Positions 1-8,071 of a stretch of DNA of 64,000 bases are shown here, piece after piece (position 1 is the stretch's first letter; every line of letters starts with the position of its first letter). Location: the NCBI RefSeq assembly GCF_014206975.1, contig NZ_JACHOU010000014.1:62001-126000 (forward strand). Direction: 5' to 3'. The DNA is from Aminobacter aganoensis. GTDB taxonomy: Bacteria; Pseudomonadota; Alphaproteobacteria; Rhizobiales; Rhizobiaceae. A program made the translations under genes and the position numbers. The notes beneath the pieces were generated by a model. The model was given only the letters and a program-made list of their open reading frames with translations. It ran no database searches and was not told the origin of the DNA.

Positions 1-1002
1 GAGCTTGCGCACGATCTGGCCGACGATCAGGTTCATCAGCACCGGTTCCGGGCTGCCCTGAAGTGGAGCGCCCGACTTCATCGAGATTGTCTGGGCGACG
101 CAGCCGAAGATCGCCGGTGCTCCCTTTCGGATGATCTGCGAATAGGCCATGCCGGTCAGCGCCTCGGCGATGATCATGGCGCAGGCGCCGACCGTCGAGA
201 CCGGCGAACTCGCTCCACCCATGATGAAGGGAGTGCAGATCACCGCCTGGTTGGCACGCGAATAGATCTCAAGCGCGTTGACCATCGTCTCGTCCCAGAC
301 GAGCGGCGTGTTGCAGTTGACCAGCGAGCCGACGACCGTGTTGGTGTCGACGAATTCCTCGCCGAACACCAGTTGCGACAGCTTCACCGTGTCGTTGGCC
401 GCGGTCCGCGAGGTGACCGCGCCCATATAGGGCTTATCGGACAGCAGCAGCGGCTCGCCGACCAGATACAGATGGCGCAGGCGCACATCGACATCCTGCG
501 GCTCTGCCAGTACACCGCCATTGATCTGGATCGTCTTGGCCTGATGCGCCAGCTTGGCGAAGTTCCGCAGGTGCTCGAGCGTGCTCGACTTCCTGACATT
601 GTCGAAGTCGAGCACGTGCGGCGCGCCATAGGAGCCGCTGAAAGCGGTGCGTGGCCCGCCAAGCGTCACCGTGCGTTCAGGGTTGCGGGCATTGAGCGTG
701 ATCTCGGACGGCACGGTCTCGATCAGCTTGAGCAACAGGTCGCGCTTGATGCGGACGCGCGCGCCATCGACGTCGGCGCCGACACCGCGCCAGATCCTGG
801 GCGCCTCGGGGTGACGGAACTCGATACCGATCTTCTCCAGGATGGTGAAGGCCAACTCGAGCACGCGCTCGCTGCGTTCGTCATTGAGGATCGAATAGGC
901 CGGCAACTCGTTTTGGAGCGCCGGGCGCTGCACGTTGCCCCGCCTGGCCAATGCCTCGCGACGATTTGCAGCGCCGCCGCGCCTGCTGGTTGGACTGTCC
1001 AT
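1..1002 (-). CDS. MttB-family (trimethylamine methyltransferase-like) protein, 3' end outside window
   Basis: Reading leftward from an ATG at 1002 gives 334 codons open to the window edge. The N-terminus is Arg/Ala-rich (RGGAANRREALARRG), followed by a continuous match in character to MttB/MtgB methyltransferases: FTILEKIGIEFRHPEA near residue 52, TVTLGGPRTAFSGSYG near 110 and the Ala/Gly-rich barrel segment GGASSPVSTVGACAMI near 265. The family transfers a methyl group from trimethylamine or quaternary amines to a corrinoid protein. Rhizobial members are usually the non-pyrrolysine type. No in-frame TAG occurs in the visible part, but the position that carries pyrrolysine in archaeal MttB lies near the cut edge, so it cannot be judged here. 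The GntR gene just upstream on the same strand is probably its regulator. Substrate is not visible; betaine-like compounds are an inference. Confidence 0.88.
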   Translation of the reverse strand, partial: MDSPTSRRGGAANRREALARRGNVQRPALQNELPAYSILNDERSERVLELAFTILEKIGIEFRHPEAPRIWRGVGADVDGARVRIKRDLLLKLIETVPSEITLNARNPERTVTLGGPRTAFSGSYGAPHVLDFDNVRKSSTLEHLRNFAKLAHQAKTIQINGGVLAEPQDVDVRLRHLYLVGEPLLLSDKPYMGAVTSRTAANDTVKLSQLVFGEEFVDTNTVVGSLVNCNTPLVWDETMVNALEIYSRANQAVICTPFIMGGASSPVSTVGACAMIIAEALTGMAYSQIIRKGAPAIFGCVAQTISMKSGAPLQGSPEPVLMNLIVGQIVRKL

Positions 1003-1218
1003 CTTTGCTTCCCGCCATTGCTGCGGCTCCTGGATGCGGAGCACTGGATGACTGCAGCGGCAGGCGAGCAAATGTACCCGATATATGCCGCGCAGTTTCA
1101 AGCGCGACATTGCGAGAGCGAGGCCGCTCTCAATAGTCCAATTTGGCACCGGGCTGAGCCCGTCAGCGCCTTGCTCTCTTCAGGTTGAAGAAGCAGCCGA
1201 CTTCGCTGCCGGAGAGCG

Positions 1219-1968
1219 TCAGCCGCGGCTCGACGACAGGAGACGGTCGTGCAGCGAGCGGATGTGCTCGCGCATGGCGGCACTCGCACGCTCGGGGTCG
1301 CGCGCCAGCAAGGCATCGTAGATCGCCTCGTGCTCGCCCTCGGTCAGGGCGAAATCCTGCGGCGACCATTGCGGCTGGAACCATAGGCGGTTCAGGCGCT
1401 CGTGCACGGGCTGCAGGAAATCGGCGATCAGCGGGTTGCCGGCGGCACCGGTGACGATGGAATGGAAACGCCGGTCACGAACCATCAGCGCGTCCTTCGA
1501 AGCGGTTTTCGTGGCCTTGATCGTTTCGTCGAGGATCTGGCGCAGTTCGGCGAGTTCCGCAGGCGTTAGCCGGGCGGCTGCTTTCGCCGCGCAATGCGGT
1601 TCGAGCACGCTGCGGATTTCCAGCGCCATCATGATCTCATTGAGCGAATCCAACCGGATCAATATGCCCTTGCGCGGGATGACTTCGAGCAGGTCTTCCT
1701 GCATCAGGCGCTGCAACGCCTGGTGCACCGGCGTCCGGCCGATGCCGATGTCGTCGCAAATCGCATTCTCTTGCAGGAACTGGCCCGGCTCGTATTGCGC
1801 AGTCAGGATGCGGCTCTTGATCTCCTGGTAGGCGCGCTCGGTCAGCGAGTTCTTGCGGGCACCTATCTTCGGATGATTCCCTGCATCCGAACCCGCCTGG
1901 TCCGGGGCCTGGCTGGCCGGCGCAGCCGACCGTTTCCCGGCCTTGAGGCCACGCTTTGCATCAGTCAT
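1219..1968 (-). CDS. GntR/FadR-type regulator with FCD domain
   Basis: A 249-residue transcription factor. A low-complexity N-terminus of about 40 residues precedes a winged helix (about 42-105, recognition helix around GIGRTPVHQAL). An all-helical FCD ligand domain (about 110-245) follows. The FCD metal-site residues are visible as D165, H169, H213 and H235, so a metal-assisted carboxylate-type ligand is plausible. It starts at the ATG at 1968. It lies about 216 bases upstream of the MttB-like gene on the same strand, suggesting local control of methylamine/betaine use. The target genes are inferred from position only. Confidence 0.9.
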   Translation of the reverse strand: MTDAKRGLKAGKRSAAPASQAPDQAGSDAGNHPKIGARKNSLTERAYQEIKSRILTAQYEPGQFLQENAICDDIGIGRTPVHQALQRLMQEDLLEVIPRKGILIRLDSLNEIMMALEIRSVLEPHCAAKAAARLTPAELAELRQILDETIKATKTASKDALMVRDRRFHSIVTGAAGNPLIADFLQPVHERLNRLWFQPQWSPQDFALTEGEHEAIYDALLARDPERASAAMREHIRSLHDRLLSSSRG

Positions 1969-2065
1969 CGATGATAGGGCCCATATTGATCCGGTTCGAG
2001 CGACGCCTCATTGGTTAGCGCTTGTGCGGAAATTTGCAACCAACAGCAAGCCCGGAACCAGGACC

Positions 2066-3145
2066 TCAAGTCGACGCGGCACTGACCTGCCTGACATCGG
2101 ACGGTCGGCAAGCATATGCATCGCGGAACGATTTGGAGAACTGCGAGGTGCTGGCGAAACCCGAGGCGATCGCCACTTCGGTGACCGGGATCTTGGTCTG
2201 GCGCAGCAGGTCGCGCGCCCAGTCGAGCCGCAACGCCAGATAGTAGTGATGCGGCGTGCTGCCAAGATGCTGCTTGAACAGCCGCTCGAGCTGGCGCCGC
2301 GACAACCCGGCCTGCGAGGCAATCTCGCTCATCGTCCTGGGTGTCGCGATGTTGCTTTCCATCAGCGCTATTGCGCGAATCATAGGGTCGCTCGGCGAAC
2401 GGTATTTCAACGTCTGCGGCAGCCTTTGCCGGTCGTTGGGCGCGCGCGCAATATCGGCGACGAAGTGATTGCTGACACGCTGGCCGGTGTCATGGCCGAC
2501 AGCGCGGTTGATCATGCCGATCGACATGTCGAAGGCAGCCATCTCGCCCGCGCAGGTGTGGATGTTGTCGTCCTGCTGGATCAGCCGGTTTTCGATCCGG
2601 GCATCGCGGAACTTTTCGGCGAAGGCCGGGATCTTGCTCCAGTGGATGGTGCAGTCGCGCCCCGCAAGAAGCCCTGCATCGGCGACCAGCCAGGCACCGG
2701 TGCCGACACCGCCGATCATGGCGCCATGCCGCCGCATCCGCTGGAGAAAAGAGCGGACCTGCCAGGCGGCGTGAATTTCGACCCCTTCGCCTGCACAGAC
2801 CAGCACCGTATCGGGCCGCGCCTGGATGTCGCCGGCGTGCAAGTCGCCAAGGCAGCCGTCCAGCCCGACGGAAATGCCGGATGACGAGGTCGCCTGGGCC
2901 TTTTCAATGCCGATCATCCGCCAGCGGAAATGCCCATGCCCGGTGACGTCGTTCGCCTGCTTAAGTGGCTCGACCAGACCAGACAGGCTCATCAGCGAGA
3001 AGCCGTCGACGACGAGGATAAGGACATTTGCGGTCGGCCTCCGCGTCTGTTGCTGGCCCCTCCCGTCCGATGGCTCGACGCAGCGCGTATCTGGCCAACC
3101 AAAGCTGTCCGGGGAGGTAGCATTCCGAATTCCGCTGACTTCCAT
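2066..3145 (-). CDS. GlxA/CdhR-type AraC regulator (DJ-1/PfpI-like plus AraC HTH)
   Basis: A 359-residue regulator. I place the start at the ATG at 3145, because GGTGGAG lies 7 bases upstream; an in-frame ATG at 3208 lacks that. Residues about 35-215 form a class I glutamine amidotransferase/DJ-1-like fold (ILVVDGFSLMSLSGLVEPL). At the usual nucleophile elbow the sequence is GGVGTGAWLVADAGLL with no cysteine, so this domain should bind a ligand rather than catalyse. The C-terminal 100 residues hold two AraC helix-turn-helices (MSEIASQAGLSRRQLERLF and VTEVAIASGFASTSQFSKSF). Relatives GbdR, CdhR and ArgR-like regulators sense glycine betaine, carnitine or arginine products. Together with the MttB-like gene this points to quaternary-amine metabolism. 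Confidence 0.9.
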   Translation of the reverse strand: MEVSGIRNATSPDSFGWPDTRCVEPSDGRGQQQTRRPTANVLILVVDGFSLMSLSGLVEPLKQANDVTGHGHFRWRMIGIEKAQATSSSGISVGLDGCLGDLHAGDIQARPDTVLVCAGEGVEIHAAWQVRSFLQRMRRHGAMIGGVGTGAWLVADAGLLAGRDCTIHWSKIPAFAEKFRDARIENRLIQQDDNIHTCAGEMAAFDMSIGMINRAVGHDTGQRVSNHFVADIARAPNDRQRLPQTLKYRSPSDPMIRAIALMESNIATPRTMSEIASQAGLSRRQLERLFKQHLGSTPHHYYLALRLDWARDLLRQTKIPVTEVAIASGFASTSQFSKSFRDAYACRPSDVRQVSAAST

Positions 3146-3357
3146 CGTCGATCTCCACCCTTCTGATGGATCGGATGGCACGCGTGCTGGCGACGGCCAC
3201 ATATCCACGGGGCGCAGTCATCCCGCATGCCGGAAAGCGGCAGAAGTCCAAAATGGCACTGCGACGCGTCCCTCGCATCTCAGGCCGACGGGCTGGCGCA
3301 ATGTTCGCGATGCAAGCAATCGCCCCTGCCGCGACCAGCCACTAGCCGCATCGTCCA

Positions 3358-5061
3358 TCACCCGAGCAAGTCTCGCCGCGTAGCATTCATGAGCGCCATG
3401 TCGACAGCATCCATGCGGCCCGTCGAATCCTGTTCGATGGTCATCATGATGTCCCGCGTCGACAACGGTTCTGTTTCCGCCAGGGGGGCAAAACGGATGG
3501 CAAGACGTTCAACATCGATGCCATTCAGCCAGCAGGTCTGCGCCAGGCTGGAATGACCATGGAGGCCTGGCGCGCATTGCAAGAACCCCTGTTCGGCGTA
3601 GCCGGGATAGGCCTCGAACGTGCTTGCATAGATGCGCATCGCCTGCGGTGACCCGACAGCCATTTGGTCGCCGACCAACAACCTTGCATATTGATGGCCA
3701 AAGCCTTGATCGGCGAACAGCAAGGAACCGGTTCGGCAAACCGCCTGGACATCGGGCCAGCCAAACCCAACCATCGTGACAGGCTTGTCCGGCCGGATAC
3801 GCAGGACAAGATCGAATTCCTTACCGCTAGCCTCAACCTGCGAGGCACACGCGGAAATCTTGTAGTGCATCTTGGCGGAATTTGAGAAGGCCGAGAACCG
3901 CTCTGCCTTGTCGTCCTCGACATACACATTGTCGGTGCCGAAAAAAGCGCCAACCTCGCCGGCCGTGATCATTCCCGTGCTGGCCAGCTTCGCAAAGAGC
4001 GAGGCGTAGCGGCAGCGCATTTCCTCCACGCCAACCCGCGTGCAGTGCTCGCGATAGGCCTCGGCGAAATGTACACCGGCAAAAGGCAGGACCTTGCGGA
4101 ACGGCTCGGCACCCGAACGGCCGATATCCTGCCATGTATCGACGAAAATCTCATGATCGGTTCCTGGCAGAAGGAACTGCTGGAGGCTCGGAAAGGCTTT
4201 GCGGAAGCCACGCAACTGGCCCGAGATGCACACCGCAACGCGCGGCTTGCGGCGCCCCGGCACCTTGAATCGCCCGCGCAAGACGGCTTTTGCGGCATGG
4301 AAAGCCTGGTAGGGCTTGGCCTGCATCAATTTCAGCCGGGGCGTCGATACGGCGTTGCCATGCCTGGCGCGCCTGTGAGACAGCGATTTCGCTGCCGCCA
4401 GATCCTGCTCGCGGCCCCTGCCGGCGAGTGCGTCGTCGATCGCGCCTTGGCCGATCTCGAAGTCCTGTCCCGTGATCCAATTGAACAGCACGACCTGAAA
4501 CAAGCGGAACCGATCCATGTCTTCTTGCTTGAGGCTGGCGACGTCCGCGACATTGCGAGCGAAGCTCACCGGGTCGAACATCGAATTGTAGGGCAATGCC
4601 ATGTCAGCAAGCGTGAACTCGGGCAGTGCCTCCAGGTGGGTTCGTGAGAGCTCCGCCTGATCCAGCCACGGCCCGAGAAGATGCCGCAGTTGCAAGAACA
4701 ACAGGACAGCACTTTTCGGCAGCGGCTTCTGCGACCAGGCCTCGCGGAGGAATGGATCGAGCCGACGGGCAACGGTTGGCATTACATGGGACAAATTGGC
4801 CGAATGCGCCTCCGCCAGACGCGCAACGAATTGCGAGGACGTGTTCGTTGCAAGCTCGCCCAAGATCACCGCATGGAAAAAGGCGTGTCGTACCTCTTCA
4901 GGCCAATCCGTGTCTTCGGAGCCCTCGAGGATCGCTTGCAGCAGCACTTTCGCTGCCTCCGCATAGTCGCGAGTTCCTTCCGGTTCCGCGAGAAAATGAT
5001 CTGCGAACTGGCGCAGCGATGTGGTCACAGGTTCAGTCAAGATATTCGGCCCATTATCCAA
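3358..5061 (-). CDS. Orphan polysaccharide-locus protein, possible glycosyltransferase-like
   Basis: A 567-residue cytosolic protein with no signal peptide. The first 240 residues look mostly helical and unrecognised. From about residue 272 a second domain begins with PRVAVCISGQLRGFRKAF, a phrase seen in uncharacterised glycan-locus proteins, then HEIFVDTW, LRIRPDKP and LLFADQGFGHQYARLLVGD. Those elements resemble the core of retaining glycosyltransferase-like proteins, but I cannot assign a family. The start is uncertain: the reading frame opens with TTG at 5061 and no clear ribosome site. It diverges from the HAD-kinase-nucleotidyltransferase operon across 71 bases and marks the left edge of the polysaccharide island. 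Confidence 0.7.
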   Translation of the reverse strand: MDNGPNILTEPVTTSLRQFADHFLAEPEGTRDYAEAAKVLLQAILEGSEDTDWPEEVRHAFFHAVILGELATNTSSQFVARLAEAHSANLSHVMPTVARRLDPFLREAWSQKPLPKSAVLLFLQLRHLLGPWLDQAELSRTHLEALPEFTLADMALPYNSMFDPVSFARNVADVASLKQEDMDRFRLFQVVLFNWITGQDFEIGQGAIDDALAGRGREQDLAAAKSLSHRRARHGNAVSTPRLKLMQAKPYQAFHAAKAVLRGRFKVPGRRKPRVAVCISGQLRGFRKAFPSLQQFLLPGTDHEIFVDTWQDIGRSGAEPFRKVLPFAGVHFAEAYREHCTRVGVEEMRCRYASLFAKLASTGMITAGEVGAFFGTDNVYVEDDKAERFSAFSNSAKMHYKISACASQVEASGKEFDLVLRIRPDKPVTMVGFGWPDVQAVCRTGSLLFADQGFGHQYARLLVGDQMAVGSPQAMRIYASTFEAYPGYAEQGFLQCAPGLHGHSSLAQTCWLNGIDVERLAIRFAPLAETEPLSTRDIMMTIEQDSTGRMDAVDMALMNATRRDLLG

Positions 5062-5132
5062 ATATAAGGAACTGTCGACTACTGAAATAAAACAGAACCC
5101 ATCGTCACACCTATCGCAAAGAGGTTGATAAA
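5062..5132. promoter_or_regulatory. Divergent intergenic region at left edge of polysaccharide island
   Basis: Seventy-one bases separate the leftward orphan gene from the rightward HAD gene and must carry both promoters unless one lies inside a gene. An AAAGAGG ribosome site sits 8 bases before the TTG at 5133. I did not find convincing -35/-10 pairs. Confidence 0.4.
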
Positions 5133-5786
5133 TTGCGCCTCCGCTCCGCAGAAAAGGCCGCCGGCGCCGACGCTCCTTCGGTCGGCAGGTTGCTGTCTGC
5201 GGTTCAACTTCACGACTACGATGCGCTGCTTTTCGACCTCGACGGAACGCTGGTCGACACGATGCCCCTGCATCACCGCGCTTATGCCGAGGTGTTCGCA
5301 GCGCGCGGGGCAGAACTCAGCCTGGTGGATTACATGGCATCTGTCGGCGCACCCGCACGCGCGGCGATACCGCTGATGGCGCAGGCCGCCGGCATGCTGC
5401 CTGCAACGCCGGAGGAGGTGCTCGCCATCCATCGCGCCAAGAAAATAGCTTTCACGCAAATTCTTCGAACCAGTGCGCCGCAGGCCCTCGCCGCATCGAG
5501 ATTGATCGAAGCCGCCGGCGAAAGGAAGCTAGCGCTCGTGTCGTCGGGAAACCGCGACGGGGTAATGGCCATACTGGAAACGATGGGCTGGACGGCGGTG
5601 TTCGGCGCTGTCGTCAGCGGCGACGATGTCGTCAACGGCAAACCGGACCCGGAACCGTATCTCAAGGCCGCTGCAATGCTTGGCGTTGTGCCGGCGCGCT
5701 GCCTGGTACTGGAAGATGCCGAGGCTGGCCTGGCGTCCGGCCGTGCCGCGGGCATGTCCGTCATCGACGTCACGCAGTTCAGCTAG
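5133..5786 (+). CDS. HAD-superfamily phosphatase/phosphomutase (beta-phosphoglucomutase-like)
   Basis: A 217-residue HAD hydrolase with cap type C1. Motif I is FDLDGTLVDTMP (nucleophile D35, acid D37), motif II LVSSGN, motif III the lysine in NGKPDPEPYL, motif IV LEDAEAG. It starts at a TTG with AAAGAGG 8 bases upstream. It is first of three closely packed genes with a phosphotransferase and a nucleotidyltransferase. This set resembles capsule-locus pathways that build a nucleotide-activated non-sugar group, or make a sugar-1-phosphate. The HAD would dephosphorylate or isomerise a phospho-intermediate. Substrate is not deducible from sequence. Confidence 0.88.
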   Translation: MRLRSAEKAAGADAPSVGRLLSAVQLHDYDALLFDLDGTLVDTMPLHHRAYAEVFAARGAELSLVDYMASVGAPARAAIPLMAQAAGMLPATPEEVLAIHRAKKIAFTQILRTSAPQALAASRLIEAAGERKLALVSSGNRDGVMAILETMGWTAVFGAVVSGDDVVNGKPDPEPYLKAAAMLGVVPARCLVLEDAEAGLASGRAAGMSVIDVTQFS

Positions 5787-5792
5787 CGGCCG

Positions 5793-6707
5793 ATGATCGC
5801 GCCAACAGATCACCCGGCATTCTCCGAATTCTCCGAAGTGATCCCGCTTTCGGGGTTTTCCGGCGCGACGGTGGCTTTGCTGCGGACCAGTTCCGGCAAT
5901 CCCTTCGTCCGCAAAGCGGCAAACAGCCCAGCCGCCAACGCGGGGATCGTCGCGCAATCCGCGCGACAGGCATGGCTGCGGACAGCCATCGATGGCATCG
6001 CGACTGTGCCGCGCGTCATTGGCGAGGACGAGGCACAGGGCTTGCGCTTCTACGACATGGAGTTCGCACCTGCCCGCGATGCCATCAACTACCTTTCGAC
6101 AGCCACTTTCGAGCAGGTGGCCATGTTCTCCGACCGTGTCGAACAGCTGATGCGGGCGCTTGCTGCCGCCAGCCCTCGCGCGCCGGCAACCCCGCCCAGC
6201 CGTGCGACGATCGAGGCCAAGCTCACGCAAATCGCCGAGCGGAGTGGCGGCACCTACGCGAAAGAACTGGCGACACTCCACGAAGCCCTTTCTCTCATGG
6301 GCGAAATCACCGACTCCGACCTGCCGACGGCGTCTCATGGCGACCTGACATTCGAGAACATACTTGTCGGACGGCGCGGCGATCTTTGCCTGATCGACCC
6401 CATCGAATCTCCCTTTGATCATTACTGGTTCGACTGGTCCAAGCTCTTCCAGGAATGCGAAGGTCACTGGCATGCCCATCGTGGCCGCTCGATCGCTACC
6501 AGCGTGACCTGGTGGCTGCGCGACCGCTGGATGAAGGCTGCCGCGGGCCAGTCGCCACTCTATCCGGCACGGCACTACTTCTATCTCGGGCTGACCTTTG
6601 CCCGCATTCTCCCCTATGCGCGCAACGAGGCCGACAGCGCCTTCGTCGCGCGCCGCGTCGTGAGCTTCGGCAGCGCCGCCATCGAAGCCATAAGGAGCCA
6701 GCGATGA
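5793..6707 (+). CDS. Choline kinase/aminoglycoside phosphotransferase-like small-molecule kinase
   Basis: A 304-residue protein with the eukaryotic-kinase-like APH/ChoK fold. SHGDLTFENILV holds the catalytic D184 and metal-site N189. LCLIDP (D202) replaces the DFG motif. K41 (NPFVRKAA) is the candidate ATP lysine. It starts 6 bases after the HAD stop, with no obvious ribosome site, so translation is probably coupled. Its stop overlaps the next start as ATGA. Kinases of this class paired with a nucleotidyltransferase phosphorylate choline (LicA), glycerol-like alcohols or free sugars before activation. Which substrate applies here is unknown. Confidence 0.85.
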   Translation: MIAPTDHPAFSEFSEVIPLSGFSGATVALLRTSSGNPFVRKAANSPAANAGIVAQSARQAWLRTAIDGIATVPRVIGEDEAQGLRFYDMEFAPARDAINYLSTATFEQVAMFSDRVEQLMRALAAASPRAPATPPSRATIEAKLTQIAERSGGTYAKELATLHEALSLMGEITDSDLPTASHGDLTFENILVGRRGDLCLIDPIESPFDHYWFDWSKLFQECEGHWHAHRGRSIATSVTWWLRDRWMKAAAGQSPLYPARHYFYLGLTFARILPYARNEADSAFVARRVVSFGSAAIEAIRSQR

Positions 6708-7759
6708 AGATCATCGTACCATGCGCGGGCCGTTCCTCGCGCTTTCCCAACATGCTGCCCAAATGGATGCTGCCGGACAATGACGGCTTGCCCATGGTCT
6801 ACAAAGCCATTCGTGGACTCAACGCGCCTGTCGAGGATCTCGTCGTCACCATCCTTGCGGAGCATCAACAGCGGTTCAACGCCATCGAAGGCCTGAAGCG
6901 CGCCTTTGGCCAGCCAGTGCATTGCGTGGTGCTTGATGAACCGACATCCAGCCAGTCGGAGACCGTTGTCGAGACGCTGCGCCGAACCGGCATCGATGAG
7001 CCATTCCTGGTCAAAGACAGCGACAATTACTTCGAGCTTGGCGCGATCGAGGAGAAATTCAGTTACGTCTCGGTGGCTTCACTTGAAGACTTCGACCAGG
7101 TCAACCCGCAGAACAAGAGCTACGTGCAGGTTGACCAGGAAGACATCATCATCAATTTCCGCGAAAAAAAGGTGATCTCCGACCTGTTCAGCGTAGGCGG
7201 CTATTTTTTCACCGAACCGAAGGCATTCCTCGCCGCCTATGACGAGATGTTGCGCGGAACTCGGCTCGCCGGAGGCGAACTCTATCTGTCCGAGATCATC
7301 GCCTTCATGGCCCTCAACGGCCACATCTTCAAGGCACGCAAGGCGAAGAGCTACGAAGATTGGGGTACGGTCACCGAATGGCGGCGACGGCTGGAAAGAC
7401 AGCGCGTCTTCCTGGTCAGCGTCGACGGCTTCCTGTTTCAGCGCGGCTCGCTGTATTTCGAACCCTATTTCGACAAGGTAGAGGCCAACGCCGCCGCGGT
7501 CGAAGCGGTCCGCAAGATGGCTTCAGCGGGTCACGCCGTACGCTACATCTCCATCCGTCCTTCCCACCTCGAACCCTTGACGCGGTCGCAACTGAAGGCC
7601 CAGCAGCTTCCGGAAGCGCCGATCCTGTTCGATTGCGACGTGGCACAATGGGCACTGCTGACCGCGCCGCATCCGACATTGCCTTTCAAGACCTCCGATG
7701 CGATCGAAGTCGACCCGGCTGACCACAACCTGTCCGAGAGGCTCGGCATTGCTGGATAA
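6704..7759 (+). CDS. Nucleotidyltransferase with HAD-like C-terminal domain
   Basis: A 351-residue protein. The start is the ATG overlapping the upstream TGA (ATGA), with AAGGAG just before; the reading frame stays open further upstream but that part lies inside the kinase gene. Residues 1-225 are a sugar-phosphate/phosphocholine nucleotidyltransferase: PCAGRSSRFPNMLPKWML carries the nucleotide loop with P19-K20, VKDSDNYF holds the metal aspartates near D105/D107, and SYEDWGTVTEW resembles the DWGT element. Residues 234-351 (VFLVSVDGFLF onward) look like a small HAD-fold domain with a degenerate first motif. The HAD-kinase-NTase order suggests CDP- or UDP-activation of a phosphorylated decoration for the glycan. 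Confidence 0.85.
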   Translation: MKIIVPCAGRSSRFPNMLPKWMLPDNDGLPMVYKAIRGLNAPVEDLVVTILAEHQQRFNAIEGLKRAFGQPVHCVVLDEPTSSQSETVVETLRRTGIDEPFLVKDSDNYFELGAIEEKFSYVSVASLEDFDQVNPQNKSYVQVDQEDIIINFREKKVISDLFSVGGYFFTEPKAFLAAYDEMLRGTRLAGGELYLSEIIAFMALNGHIFKARKAKSYEDWGTVTEWRRRLERQRVFLVSVDGFLFQRGSLYFEPYFDKVEANAAAVEAVRKMASAGHAVRYISIRPSHLEPLTRSQLKAQQLPEAPILFDCDVAQWALLTAPHPTLPFKTSDAIEVDPADHNLSERLGIAG

Positions 7760-7940
7760 CGCCTGAGCTCCATGAGGGCGGCCATTATCTGGCATCCAGC
7801 TTGGACGAACGGTCTGTCCCAAGACCCGCATTGCTTTGGAAACACAATAAAAATCCCTACTCTGGCTGCCGTCCAGTTGCGATCGGCGTCTTTGCATATT
7901 CAGTCGGCTCGAAGGACTTTGCGCGTCTATGAGCTTCCAC

Positions 7941-7955
7941 GAACTGGGCCAGTTC
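7941..7955. promoter_or_regulatory. Palindrome GAACTG-GGC-CAGTTC
   Basis: Perfect 6-base arms around a 3-base centre, 117 bases before the methyltransferase start. It is compact enough for a dimeric regulator site. No known regulator is assigned, and a chance palindrome is possible. Confidence 0.35.
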
Positions 7956-7984
7956 AGTCCCACGGAGGTGGACTAAGCTTTCAA

Positions 7985-7999
7985 TTAACCAATCGTTAA
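7985..7999 (+). promoter_or_regulatory. Candidate CtrA box (TTAA-N7-TTAA)
   Basis: TTAACCAATCGTTAA matches the alphaproteobacterial CtrA consensus TTAA-N7-TTAA exactly and also contains the TTAACC half-site. It lies 73 bases before the methyltransferase start. CtrA is the cell-cycle response regulator and controls envelope and polysaccharide genes in several alphaproteobacteria. Binding here is inferred from the motif alone. Confidence 0.5.
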
Positions 8000-8071
8000 C
8001 AATTTCCTACATTCGCTAACGATATTTGCTACATCAACCCTGACGAGTGCTTAGTGCCGGGGGTGTGTCGT

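Larger units (their letters stand above)
7760..8071. other. Intergenic region before the methyltransferase gene
   Basis: This stretch of 312 bases contains no credible gene. It holds a 15-base palindrome at 7941-7955, a CtrA-like box at 7985-7999 and an AT-rich run up to 8035. GGGGGTG precedes the ATG at 8072. The promoter for the methyltransferase/GT4 pair is expected here. Confidence 0.5.

Noticed and set aside
1-1002. Pyrrolysine-containing methyltransferase
   Set aside because: No in-frame TAG is present in the visible part and rhizobial homologues are usually non-pyrrolysine; the key position may lie beyond the edge.
7772-7999. 75-codon open frame before the methyltransferase
   Set aside because: It covers the palindrome and the CtrA-like box and has no ribosome site or family resemblance.
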